NCBI RefSeq assembly: GCF_024972735.1 | Contig: NZ_CP087723.1 | Location: 1,302,001-1,366,000, forward strand | Direction: 5' to 3' | Origin: Halalkaliarchaeum sp. AArc-CO | Lineage (GTDB): Archaea; Halobacteriota; Halobacteria; Halobacteriales; Haloferacaceae | DNA length: 64,000 bases | Shown: one piece after another, positions 42,291 through 50,587 of the stretch | Layout of the letters: the number at the start of each line of letters is the position of its first letter | Position numbering within the stretch: the stretch's first letter is position 1 | The notes under the pieces: model-generated | Databases searched by the model: none | Told to the model about the DNA's origin: nothing | The model's input: only the letters and a program-made list of their open reading frames with translations | Made by a program: the position numbers and the translations under genes

Positions 42291-43550
42291 ATGACGGCCC
42301 CGACCCTCGTCGATCCAGACTCCCTCCGAGCGGAACTCCTGACGCTTCTGGAAGCCAGGTACCCGGACTGTCTCGCCGACCGCGGATACGTCGCGGGGTT
42401 CGATCCCGAAACCGGCGAGATCGTCGACCGGGACTCCCGTCACCTCGTGGCGACATGTCGATACGTCGCGAACTTCTCGCTTTCGGTGTCACACGACGGA
42501 CGGGAGCCGTGGATCGAGGCCGCAGCCCACGGACTCGAATTCCTGGAACAGATTCACCGAGACATCGACGCGAACGGGAAACCGGAATATCGATGGCTGC
42601 TTTCGGCAGCCGATACCGACGACTCCAACGGCTCGTTCCAGATCGTTGATGGCCGGCTCTCGGCGTACGGTCACGCGTTCGTCGTACTGGCACACGCCCG
42701 GGCCGCACACGCGGGATTGGACTCGGTTGATGGGTGTGTGGCCGACACGGAGGTGGTCGCCGATCCTGTTGCAGTCGCCGACGCGTTCCTCGATCGGTTT
42801 TACGAAGCCGAACACGGTCTCTGTCGGAGCGACCTCGACGCCGACGGGGAGCCGATCGAACCCTATCGCGGCCAGAACGCCAACATGCACGCGTGCGAAG
42901 CACTCCTCGCTGCCGCCCGTGCTACCGGCGACGGTGCACTTCTCGAACGGGCCGAGACGATCGCCCGACGGATCACCGTAGATCTGGCTGCAGAAACCGA
43001 TGGTCTGGTGTGGGAGCACTACACACCCAACTGGGAACACGACTTCGCGTACAACGAGGACACTCCCCGGGATCAGTTTCGGCCCTGGGGGTACCAGCCG
43101 GGCCACCACGCCGAGTGGGCGAAACTTCTGGGGGAACTCGATCGCGAGGGGATTGGGTGGGCCCTCGAACGCGGGATCGAACTGTTCGACGCCGCCATCG
43201 ACCTGGGCTGGGACGGCGACCGTGGCGGCTTCTACTATGCGGTCGAGGCCGACGGCAACCCCGTCGCCGACGAGAAGTACGGCTGGGCAACCGCGGAGGC
43301 GATCGGCGCGGCGGCCGTGCTGTTCGAGCGAACAGGCGACGATCGGTTCCGACGGTGGCACGACCGCCTCTGGGAGTACGCCGCGGCACACCTCCGCGCG
43401 CCGACGGGGATGTGGCGGGAACGCCTCGGCCCAACCAACGAGCCGATCCCGCCCACCGACGCACCGCCCGTCGAGCCCGACTATCACCCGATCGGAGCGT
43501 GCCACGCGGGTGTCGAGTGTTCGAAGGCGATCCGCGAACATCGTGACTGA
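42291..43550 (+). CDS. AGE-family epimerase/isomerase
   Basis: 419 aa forming an (alpha/alpha)6 barrel. The family marker RGQNANMHACEAL contains the conserved Asn-x-x-x-His, and further histidines occur in SAYGHAFVVLAHA, YQPGHHAEWAKLL and HPIGACHAGVECSKAI, positions that supply the catalytic bases in N-acylglucosamine 2-epimerase and mannose/cellobiose isomerases. It likely interconverts aldose and ketose sugars such as mannose and fructose. The ATG at 42291 is 62 bp from the divergent membrane-protein gene. Confidence 0.87.
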   Translation: MTAPTLVDPDSLRAELLTLLEARYPDCLADRGYVAGFDPETGEIVDRDSRHLVATCRYVANFSLSVSHDGREPWIEAAAHGLEFLEQIHRDIDANGKPEYRWLLSAADTDDSNGSFQIVDGRLSAYGHAFVVLAHARAAHAGLDSVDGCVADTEVVADPVAVADAFLDRFYEAEHGLCRSDLDADGEPIEPYRGQNANMHACEALLAAARATGDGALLERAETIARRITVDLAAETDGLVWEHYTPNWEHDFAYNEDTPRDQFRPWGYQPGHHAEWAKLLGELDREGIGWALERGIELFDAAIDLGWDGDRGGFYYAVEADGNPVADEKYGWATAEAIGAAAVLFERTGDDRFRRWHDRLWEYAAAHLRAPTGMWRERLGPTNEPIPPTDAPPVEPDYHPIGACHAGVECSKAIREHRD

Positions 43551-43637
43551 CGCGAGTAAAAACGGCGTCGGGATCCCAAAAAATTGTGAACGGCCGACGG
43601 TTTTATCAGGCGTCTGCGCCTATGTCGGTCGACTTCG

Positions 43638-44021
43638 ATGAATGGAAACAACCCCTATGCAGGGGCACCGGGCGTCGTCGAGGCGGGACAGCCGTCCGCG
43701 GACGTCAGCCTCTCGGAGGAACAGGAACGCGCTCTCCGGCGGGCGATCGCTGGAATCGTCACGCGAACCGAGTCGTATCTCCCGGAAGGGTACGTCGTCG
43801 GCTCGGAACTCAGTCACGGACAAAACGGCGTCGAGGCGACGGTCGCCGTCAATCCGCCCGCAGGACATCCCGTCAGCGCGGGGTTCACGCCGGATCCCGA
43901 AGAGCTCGAAGCCGGCCTCGACGACACCGAACGCGACGAGGTCGCCCGCGGGCTCGCCGCCAGCGCGGCAGTACAGGTGATGAACGCCGTCGGTGACGAC
44001 CTCACCCCGACCGGCCGGTAG
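43638..44021 (+). CDS. DUF5811-like small protein
   Basis: 127 aa starting MNGNNPYAGAPGVVEAG. The C-terminal 85 residues form an alpha/beta domain (LSEEQERALRRAIAGIVTRTESYLPEGYVVGSEL), followed by VNPPAGHPVSAGFTPDPEE and a helix. No catalytic motif is visible. A short AT-rich leader with TTTTATCAGG lies about 35 bp before the ATG. Haloarchaeal family of unknown function; the family number is from memory. Confidence 0.65.
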   Translation: MNGNNPYAGAPGVVEAGQPSADVSLSEEQERALRRAIAGIVTRTESYLPEGYVVGSELSHGQNGVEATVAVNPPAGHPVSAGFTPDPEELEAGLDDTERDEVARGLAASAAVQVMNAVGDDLTPTGR

Positions 44022-44061
44022 ACAGTCATCTTCCAGACGCTCAATCTGTCGACTCCGCTTT

Positions 44062-44556
44062 TCACCTGTCCGGATTCCTCGGTTCTCTCGCCGCTTCGCT
44101 CTCGTCTTCGTCATTGTTTTCGTCTTCGTCGGCTTCGAGCGTCCACTCCACGATACGCGCTTCGACGAGATCGCGAGGCTCAACGAGCTCGTCGCCGTTC
44201 TCGTAGCGGACCACCGCCTCGCGGGCCTCCTCGAGCATCCGCTTCTCGAGGGGTGCGTGATCGGGCTGCTCACGGGTCGCGTTCAGGTACGCCTCGTAGT
44301 CTTCCCTGAGAGCGAACGACGCCCTGGCAGCGTTACAGCGGGAGAGCGGACTCATCCCCGTTTTTAACACGAGATCTCGGACCAGGTCCCAGTCGTTTTC
44401 ACAGAAGAACAGAGATACCTCGCCTTCGACGTCTTGCCAGGCGATCGGGCCGGCGTTCTTCATCGATTTCAGCGCCCGTGGCGGGACATCGATCCGGTGG
44501 GCGGTGTTGCTGCGATCACACAGACAGCATGGCTTTTCGGGCCGCCCGGTGTACAT
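44062..44556 (-). CDS. Cys-containing small protein, unknown function
   Basis: 164 aa from the ATG at 44556 (MYTGRPEKPCCLCDRSNTAHRIDVPP). The CCLC at 10-13 and later FFCENDWD and SRCNAA give a possible zinc site split over the chain. The rest is helical and ends in a very acidic tail. The phrase RIDVPPRALKSMKNAGPIAWQD suggests a conserved haloarchaeal family. A much longer open frame upstream is Arg/Pro-rich and overlaps the next gene out of frame, so the short form is chosen. It lies downstream of the zinc-finger gene at 44637. Confidence 0.6.
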   Translation of the reverse strand: MYTGRPEKPCCLCDRSNTAHRIDVPPRALKSMKNAGPIAWQDVEGEVSLFFCENDWDLVRDLVLKTGMSPLSRCNAARASFALREDYEAYLNATREQPDHAPLEKRMLEEAREAVVRYENGDELVEPRDLVEARIVEWTLEADEDENNDEDESEAAREPRNPDR

Positions 44557-44636
44557 GTCCGGAGAGTAGTGGACGACGACCTTGGGATTGTCGCCGCGAA
44601 TTTTCGCTCCTCGATTGTGGAATTCGGCGTCGGAAC

Positions 44637-44990
44637 TCAACGATTGAAGTCGAATCGCGGGCGATCGTACGCTGGTTGACGGTGTGATACCTGCGTTCCG
44701 TCCTCGTACTTCACATAGTTCAGGTAAAAGGTCCGCCCGCAGCCGTCGCGGTCGACTGCAGGACCGTCGACGTCGCGGTCGGCAGCAGGGTCGTCGTCGT
44801 TCCGCTCTGTGCCGTCGGCCCCCAGACAGACGAACTCGATGCCGTCGGCGGCCTCGACGTCGCCGGTCGTGTCGGCGTACTCCCACCCCTCCAGGGGTTC
44901 CCGCGTCACACACTTGTCCCGGAGGTAGCCGTCGCGTTCGATCCCCGTAACGGCCCCGCAGTACGGACAGTGATACGTGACCTCGACCAT
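44637..44990 (-). CDS. Zinc-ribbon protein (DUF7561-like)
   Basis: 117 aa from the ATG at 44990. The N-terminus MVEVTYHCPYCGAVTGIERDG has a CxxC pair, a lone Cys follows at DKCVTRE, and EFVCLGAD plus the distant GCGRTF complete potential zinc ligands. Between them is an Asp-rich loop. It looks like a small cytosolic zinc-binding adaptor. The gene is divergent from the FAD oxidoreductase at 45247, with 256 bp of promoter region, and 80 bp upstream of the Cys-containing gene on the same strand. Confidence 0.65.
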   Translation of the reverse strand: MVEVTYHCPYCGAVTGIERDGYLRDKCVTREPLEGWEYADTTGDVEAADGIEFVCLGADGTERNDDDPAADRDVDGPAVDRDGCGRTFYLNYVKYEDGTQVSHRQPAYDRPRFDFNR

Positions 44991-45246
44991 GTGTCGTGTA
45001 GGGGTTCGAGGGCCAAATCTGTCTCGCCCTCGAGCTCTCCGGCCCGGGCTGTTCCGGCCCGTGAGGTACCGTTCGGGAGAAAACACAGATCCGACGGCGA
45101 GGACCTCCGGCCCTGGAAGCCGGAGATTCCGGATCTGATATCGAGTCGTTTCCGGCGAACGAACGTGCCACCAGTCGTCCAGGCGTGTTGTCGACCACGA
45201 CTGGTCAGGTGTATTCCTTATACTGATCTGATTCTTTAACATTGTA

Positions 45247-46926
45247 ATGACAGAGGTATTCGTAATCGGTGGTGGGATCGGCGGCCTTTCGGCGGCGCAC
45301 GAACTCGCACAACGGGGGGTAGACGTAACCGTCTTCGAAGCCAACGATCGGTTCGGTGGAAAGGCGCGATCGATGCCGATCGACGACAGCCCGATGCCGT
45401 TACACGGCGAACACGGATTCCGGTTCTTCCCGGCGTTTTACCGGCACGTCGTCGACACCATGGATCGAATCCCGCTCCGGGACGGCGAACTGTTCACAGA
45501 CCTCGAGGACGGTCCGACAGTCGCCGACAACCTTGTCGAAACGGGCGAGACGCTGGTTGCGAGCACGACCGGTCCCGGAAACGTCGCGAGCGTCGCCACC
45601 CCCGAGTCCGTCAGCGACTGGCTCGAGACACTGCGACCGGCGTTCGTCGACGAACTCCCCCGGGAAGACGTCCGGTTTCTGCTCGAGCGGTTGCTCTACC
45701 TGGTGACCGCCTGTCAGGAGCGTCGAGACGACGAACTCGACGACGTGTCCTGGTGGGAGTTCATCGACGCCGACAATCGGTCCGAGGAGTTCCGCGATCG
45801 GCTCGCGTACGCCACCCAGTCGCTGGTCGCGTTACGTCCCCAGGTCGGCAGCGCGCGCACCATCGGGACGATCTATCTCCAGTTGCTGTTCGGCCAGTTC
45901 GACCCGACCCGCCCCACGGAGCAAATCCTGAATGGGCCGACGAACGAGGCCTGGATCGACCCGTGGATCGACTACCTCGAGTCGCTGGGGGTGACACTGT
46001 ACGCCGATTCGCCGATCGAGCGTCTGACGTTCGACGGCCGACGGATCACTGGCGCCGTTGTGGCCGATGGGGCAGCCGCGCCGGTCGCCGGGGAGACCGT
46101 CACCGCCGACGAGTACGTCCTCGCAGTGCCTGTCGAGGTCGCCCCCGAGTTCGTCACTCCCGAAATGGCCTCGGCGGCGCCGGAGCTGGGTCGGATCGCA
46201 AACCTCGATACGGCGTGGATGAACGGGATCCAGTTTTACCTCACGGAGGACGTCGAACTGGTTCGCGGCCACCAGGTGTACGCCGACGCACCGTGGGCGT
46301 TGACGTCGATCTCCCAGCGCCAGTTCTGGAGTGACTACGACGTCGATTCGCGTGGACCCGAGGAAGTAGCGGGCGTCCTCTCGGTGATCGCCTCCGACTG
46401 GGACACGCCAGGGGTACTGTACGGCAAACCGGCCCGGGAGTGTACCCGCGAGGAGATCGCCGCGGAGATCTGGTCGCAGGTGAAATCCCACCTGAACGTC
46501 GCGGGTGACAGACTCACCGACGACATGCTCGTCGACTGGTTCCTTGATCCGGCGATCGTCGAGACGGAAGACGGCGTGGAGAACCGGTCTCCGTTGTTGA
46601 TAAACACTGTCGGCTCACTTCGGAACCGCCCGCCGGCGGACGTCGCCATCCCGAACCTCACGCTCGCGAGCGACTACGTCCGGACGAACTCGGACCTGGC
46701 GTCGATGGAATCGGCCAACGAGGCGGGCCGACGCGCTGCGAACGCAATTCTCGAACGGACGGGGTACAGCGGCCGGACGGCCCGAATCTGGGAACTGGAG
46801 GAACCGGCAGTCTTCGATCCGTTCAAGCGACAGGACGCGATCCGGTACCGGCTCGGGCTGCCGCATCCGGCCGAGATCACACAGTCAGTTCGGGGGTTGA
46901 CGACGCGGTTGCGGGGACGTGCATGA
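45247..46926 (+). CDS. FAD-dependent oxidoreductase, phytoene-desaturase/amine-oxidase type
   Basis: 559 aa. The FAD Rossmann motif at the N-terminus is GGGIGGLSAAHELAQRGVDVTVFEAND, followed by GGKARSMP and HGEHGFRFFPAFYRHVVDTM, a segment characteristic of hydroxysqualene dehydroxylase/phytoene-desaturase-like flavoproteins. The C-terminal LTLASDYVRTNSDLASMESANEAGRRAA closes the FAD site. It may act on a carotenoid or other isoprenoid, but no crt gene is adjacent. The next gene is also an FAD oxidoreductase. An AT-rich stretch before the ATG (45213-45246) fits a promoter. Confidence 0.82.
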   Translation: MTEVFVIGGGIGGLSAAHELAQRGVDVTVFEANDRFGGKARSMPIDDSPMPLHGEHGFRFFPAFYRHVVDTMDRIPLRDGELFTDLEDGPTVADNLVETGETLVASTTGPGNVASVATPESVSDWLETLRPAFVDELPREDVRFLLERLLYLVTACQERRDDELDDVSWWEFIDADNRSEEFRDRLAYATQSLVALRPQVGSARTIGTIYLQLLFGQFDPTRPTEQILNGPTNEAWIDPWIDYLESLGVTLYADSPIERLTFDGRRITGAVVADGAAAPVAGETVTADEYVLAVPVEVAPEFVTPEMASAAPELGRIANLDTAWMNGIQFYLTEDVELVRGHQVYADAPWALTSISQRQFWSDYDVDSRGPEEVAGVLSVIASDWDTPGVLYGKPARECTREEIAAEIWSQVKSHLNVAGDRLTDDMLVDWFLDPAIVETEDGVENRSPLLINTVGSLRNRPPADVAIPNLTLASDYVRTNSDLASMESANEAGRRAANAILERTGYSGRTARIWELEEPAVFDPFKRQDAIRYRLGLPHPAEITQSVRGLTTRLRGRA

Positions 46927-46981
46927 GTCATCCGGTCGAACCGGCCGACAGCATTTGGTGGTCCCACGACAACACCAACCC

Positions 46982-48025
46982 GTGACCAGAATCGGAGTCG
47001 TCGGCGCCGGCAGCGCGGCCGCAGCCGCCACGTTCGTGCTCGATACTGTCGTTTCGGACGTCGATATCACCGTTCTCGAGAAGTCCGGCGGCGTTTGCGG
47101 ACGCGCGGCCACCCGTCGGCGCGGGGACGTCACCTACGATTACGGCGCGAACTACGTCACATCCGATAACGAACGCGTGGCTGAGCTCCTCACAGACACT
47201 CTCGACAGCCAAGGGCTCGTCCACATCGCCGAGCCCATCTACACCTTCGACTCTGCTAGCGAAATCACGCCCGGCCGGGATCCCGAGGGGCACCGGTGGT
47301 CGTATAAAAACGGACTCACCCAGATCGCCAAGCGCCTGTTCGGTCGCACAGACGCCACGGTCCACCGGCGGACCAGGATCGAAACCATTCTCAGGCAGGA
47401 GCCCCGGGAAACCTGGACGCTCCGGGACGCCGACGGTCGCGAGTGGGGACCGTTCGACGCGCTTCTTGTGACCCCACCGGCGCCGCAGACCGCCGATCTT
47501 CTCGCCGACGCCCGGTGGGACCATCCCGCCCGAGAGGGGCTGGCGACGGCAGCCAGCGAGGTCCCCTTCCGTCCGGTGTGGACCGCGATTCTCGGCTACG
47601 AATTCGAACTCGACGTTCCGTACTACGGCCTCATTAATACGGACGACCAGCACGAGATCGGATGGATCGCCCGCGAGGAGTGCAAACCGGGTCACGTGCC
47701 GGCGGGTGAATCAGTTCTCGTGGTCCAGGCTGCGCCGGACTGGTCTCGGGAACGGCACAATTTATCGTCCGCGGAGAACGTCGATCTCCTGACCACGCTC
47801 ACCGCGGACCTGATCGGGGACGAACGTCTCCAGGATCCCGCCTGGACCGACCACCAGGGATGGCGCTTCGCCCTCCCAGACGAGGGGATCCGACCCGGGG
47901 CCCTCCGGGCGGCCGAATCAGCGGGGCTCTACTGTGCGGGCGACTGGGTCGCAGGCGAGGCGCGGGCCCACGCGGCACTTGCGTGCGGACTGCGCGTCGG
48001 CGAGCGGCTGAGCTACTCCTTATAA
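46982..48025 (+). CDS. Renalase-like NAD(P)/FAD-dependent oxidoreductase
   Basis: 347 aa starting at the GTG at 46982, so that the Rossmann motif IGVVGAGSAAAAATFVL is N-terminal as usual. An alternative GTG at 46919 overlaps the previous stop and adds 21 residues. Other landmarks are LEKSGGVCGRAATRR, YDYGANYVTSDNERV and the C-terminal FAD loop GLYCAGDWVAGEARAHAALACG. The fold is that of renalase and related amine-oxidase-like flavoproteins. Its position directly after another FAD enzyme suggests a shared pathway, but the substrate is unknown. Confidence 0.82.
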   Translation: MTRIGVVGAGSAAAAATFVLDTVVSDVDITVLEKSGGVCGRAATRRRGDVTYDYGANYVTSDNERVAELLTDTLDSQGLVHIAEPIYTFDSASEITPGRDPEGHRWSYKNGLTQIAKRLFGRTDATVHRRTRIETILRQEPRETWTLRDADGREWGPFDALLVTPPAPQTADLLADARWDHPAREGLATAASEVPFRPVWTAILGYEFELDVPYYGLINTDDQHEIGWIAREECKPGHVPAGESVLVVQAAPDWSRERHNLSSAENVDLLTTLTADLIGDERLQDPAWTDHQGWRFALPDEGIRPGALRAAESAGLYCAGDWVAGEARAHAALACGLRVGERLSYSL

Positions 48026-48165
48026 ACTCCCTGGGGTTGCTCCTCGAACTCCTCCGATTCGCGACGGAAGTCCGGATTAACTCGGCTTAAACGGCAGTGT
48101 ACCCCGGTGAAACCCGGTTCGGGGTTTCCCCCTATTAAGGGGCCCAAACGGAAGGCTCCACGTGC

Positions 48166-48687
48166 ATGAACCCACGACAGATCCTCACGATCGGTATCGC
48201 GATGTCGGTGCTGCTCGGTGGTGCGATGGTGCTGGGCGTCGTCGCCGGAGCCGCCACCGTCGATCACGCGACGAGCGCACACGACGTGGAAACGGATGCG
48301 GAGACGCCTGACGAACAGCCCACGAACGAAACCGAGGATGCCACCGACAACTCGTCTGACGTCTCCGTCGGAGACGTTCCTGACAACTCCACCCAGATAG
48401 ATCCGGAGGATGCTGACGGCACTCACGATGCCGACGACCGTCCCGACGCTGACGACCGTCCCGACGCTGACGACCGTCCTGATGCCGCCGACGAACGCGC
48501 CGGCGACGGAGACGGCGTCGGCCCCGCTGACGGGCTCCCCGAGCAGGCTGCAGATCACGTGAGCGAAATCCACGAGACTATCCAGTCGTACCTCGAAGGC
48601 GACCTCGATCATCTCGGTGACGCCCTGAGCAGCCTCCTCTCGAACGGGGACGCAGCTGACAACGGTGCAGCTGCCGGCGGTGGCTGA
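48166..48687 (+). CDS. Exported or membrane-anchored acidic repeat protein
   Basis: 173 aa. An N-terminal hydrophobic segment (ILTIGIAMSVLLGGAMVLGVVAGAA) acts as signal peptide or anchor. The rest is highly acidic and disordered, with three exact or near-exact 18-bp tandem repeats encoding ADDRPD (48430-48483). Near the C-terminus a helix (EQAADHVSEIHETIQSYLEGDLDHLGDAL) looks folded. It ends GAAAGGG. No family recognised. Confidence 0.65.
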   Translation: MNPRQILTIGIAMSVLLGGAMVLGVVAGAATVDHATSAHDVETDAETPDEQPTNETEDATDNSSDVSVGDVPDNSTQIDPEDADGTHDADDRPDADDRPDADDRPDAADERAGDGDGVGPADGLPEQAADHVSEIHETIQSYLEGDLDHLGDALSSLLSNGDAADNGAAAGGG

Positions 48688-48792
48688 TAGCTTATGAGAC
48701 GCGCCGGCGAATCACTACCTTGGATGTAGCCGATCCAACTGCGCAGATACTTTCATACAGGAGTCGTAGGATGCAACAATCAGACGAATACT

Positions 48793-49095
48793 ATCGATGA
48801 TCTCCCTGGAGAGGCCGGGTTCTACGTCGAGGACGACGGACCAGGAATCCCCGAAGCCGAGCGGGAGAGGGTGTTCGAGAGCGGGTATTCGAACGCCCCG
48901 GGCGGCACCAGGTTCGGGCTTGCGATCGTCGGCGAAATCGCCGGTGCACACGGGTGGACCTCGAGGTCCCGGAAGGAACAGCGGGGGGCCACGCGGTTCG
49001 AAATCGTCTCTGCTGAACGGATGGCACCATCCCGTTCGAGACGGATAGTTAATAACTGTATAAATCCGGATAAACTGTCGGACTTTATTTACTGA
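48793..49095 (+). pseudogene. Histidine-kinase ATPase-domain remnant
   Basis: The plus-strand frame reads GFYVEDDGPGIPEAERERVFESGYS and then FGLAIVGEIAGAHG. These are the G1 (DDGPGIP), F and G2 boxes of a HATPase_c domain, with the second G-box eroded (the usual GTGLGL reads GTRFGL). The sequence upstream contains a stop at 48727 and no kinase sequence: the sensor, HisKA and N-box parts are missing. It is a C-terminal fragment of a two-component kinase left by deletion or rearrangement. Confidence 0.88.
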
Positions 49096-49115
49096 CGGGC
49101 GTCGAAGACGACCAC

Positions 49116-50348
49116 ATGGTTTCAATCAGGGTGTGGGGTGGGGTCGGACTGGTCGTTCTGGCAGTCGTCGTGGTCGGTATACTGGCTGTCGGCGGCAGTG
49201 CCGCCCAAGACGACGTCGTTACGCTCACAGTCTCCGTCGAGGATCGGGACGGCAACCCCGTCGGCGGTGCAGACCTTACCGCTACCTGGGAGGACGGTGA
49301 GGCGACAGCGACGACCGCGAGCAACGGCCGAGCGTTCGTAGACGTCGAACGCGCTGCAGACGTCGAAATCGATGTCGCACACGACGAGTACGTCAGAAAC
49401 ACTCCGTTCCTCGTCGAGAACGCCACCGAACGGGACGTCACAGTCGACGTCGCCAGACAGGGTGGAATCGTCGTGACGACGACGCACGACGAGACGTCCG
49501 TAGCGGACGTAACCGTCACCGTTCGCAAGGATCGCGTGCGAATCGTCGACGGTGAAACGACGGCCGACGGCGAGTTCGATTCGGGCGTCATCGAACAGGG
49601 CGAGTACACCGTTTCGGTCGTGAAGCAGGGCTACTTCCAGCAGACCCACGAGGTCACTGTCGACGGTGACGTGACCCAGGAGTTCGAACTCCGCCGCGGA
49701 TCGGTTCTGCTTTCGATCGACGTCGCAGACGACTACTACGAGGAGCCCCGGCCCATCGAAGGCGCCCAGGTCGCCATCGAGGACGTCGGGACCGTCACGA
49801 CGTTGAGTGACGGTGAGGCCACCGTTCGGGCTCCCGTCAACGCGTGGCTCACCGTCACTGCCGACAGGGACGGATACAGTCCCACCTCACAGTCGGTCCG
49901 GATCCGCGAAGTCGATCGGAACGTCTCGTTGATGATAAACCGCGAACCCACGCTCGCGGTGGAGCCGAGCAACGAGCGGATCGTCTCTGGCGAGCGGCTC
50001 ACCGTCTCTGTTCTCGACGAGTACGACGACCCCGTCGAGGGTGCGACGATCCGGGTCGACGGCGAGGACGTCGCCGAAACCGGCGATGACGGCGTCGCCA
50101 CGTTCCGACTCGAGGGGGCAACCCAGCGCGAAATCGTCGCCGTCAGGGACGGTATCGAGTCCGAACCGGTGACGGTCCGGGTCGTCGCCGACGAACCGGA
50201 GACGCCGACGCCCACCGCGACACCGACACCCACCGAGACGCCGACGCCCACCGAGACGCCGACCGACGAGGATGCCACCGGATTCGGTGCCGCGATTGCC
50301 CTCGTTGCAATTGCCGTCAGTCTGTTCCTCCTCCGGCGACGCGGATAG
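49116..50348 (+). CDS. PGF-CTERM surface protein with carboxypeptidase-regulatory-like domains
   Basis: 410 aa. It has a signal peptide (GLVVLAVVVVGILAVGGSAAQ), then four to five beta-sandwich repeats with the pattern 'V-x-D-x-x-G-N-P-V-x-G-A' (VEDRDGNPVGGADLTATW; LDEYDDPVEGATIRVDG). A stalk of TPT/TET repeats follows, then TGFGAAIALVAIAVSLFLLRRRG, a PGF-CTERM type signal processed by archaeosortase. It is displayed on the cell surface. A TATA-like CTTTATTTA about 30 bp upstream suggests a leaderless mRNA. Ligand or structural role unknown. Confidence 0.82.
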   Translation: MVSIRVWGGVGLVVLAVVVVGILAVGGSAAQDDVVTLTVSVEDRDGNPVGGADLTATWEDGEATATTASNGRAFVDVERAADVEIDVAHDEYVRNTPFLVENATERDVTVDVARQGGIVVTTTHDETSVADVTVTVRKDRVRIVDGETTADGEFDSGVIEQGEYTVSVVKQGYFQQTHEVTVDGDVTQEFELRRGSVLLSIDVADDYYEEPRPIEGAQVAIEDVGTVTTLSDGEATVRAPVNAWLTVTADRDGYSPTSQSVRIREVDRNVSLMINREPTLAVEPSNERIVSGERLTVSVLDEYDDPVEGATIRVDGEDVAETGDDGVATFRLEGATQREIVAVRDGIESEPVTVRVVADEPETPTPTATPTPTETPTPTETPTDEDATGFGAAIALVAIAVSLFLLRRRG

Positions 50349-50587
50349 CCCCACGTCGCAGACTGGTCGAAAGTTGAGTTGCTCTCATACCTGTACGGGC
50401 CAGAGTTGTGCCGTTTCGGTTGACATCCGCCAGGTTGACATCCGCCATCACTACGGAAGAAGAAAAATAGACCGTGGGCTACAGTCTCGTCTCCGCGCTG
50501 GAATACTTGCATTATTAATCATTATAAAGACGCCAATATTACAGCAGAAGAGCAATAGTTCGAGAAGTGACATTTTTATCTGGAGCC
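50349..50587. other. AT-rich spacer before the AOR gene
   Basis: About 240 bp. Much of it (about 50500-50580) is AT-rich, with ATTATTAATCATTATAAAG near 50512 as a candidate TATA region. No gene or repeat was seen. Confidence 0.45.

Noticed and set aside
42228-42903. N-terminal extension of the DUF6159-like protein
   Set aside because: The extra 225 residues are Arg/Ser/Pro-rich and antisense to the AGE epimerase; the short form begins at a typical Met.
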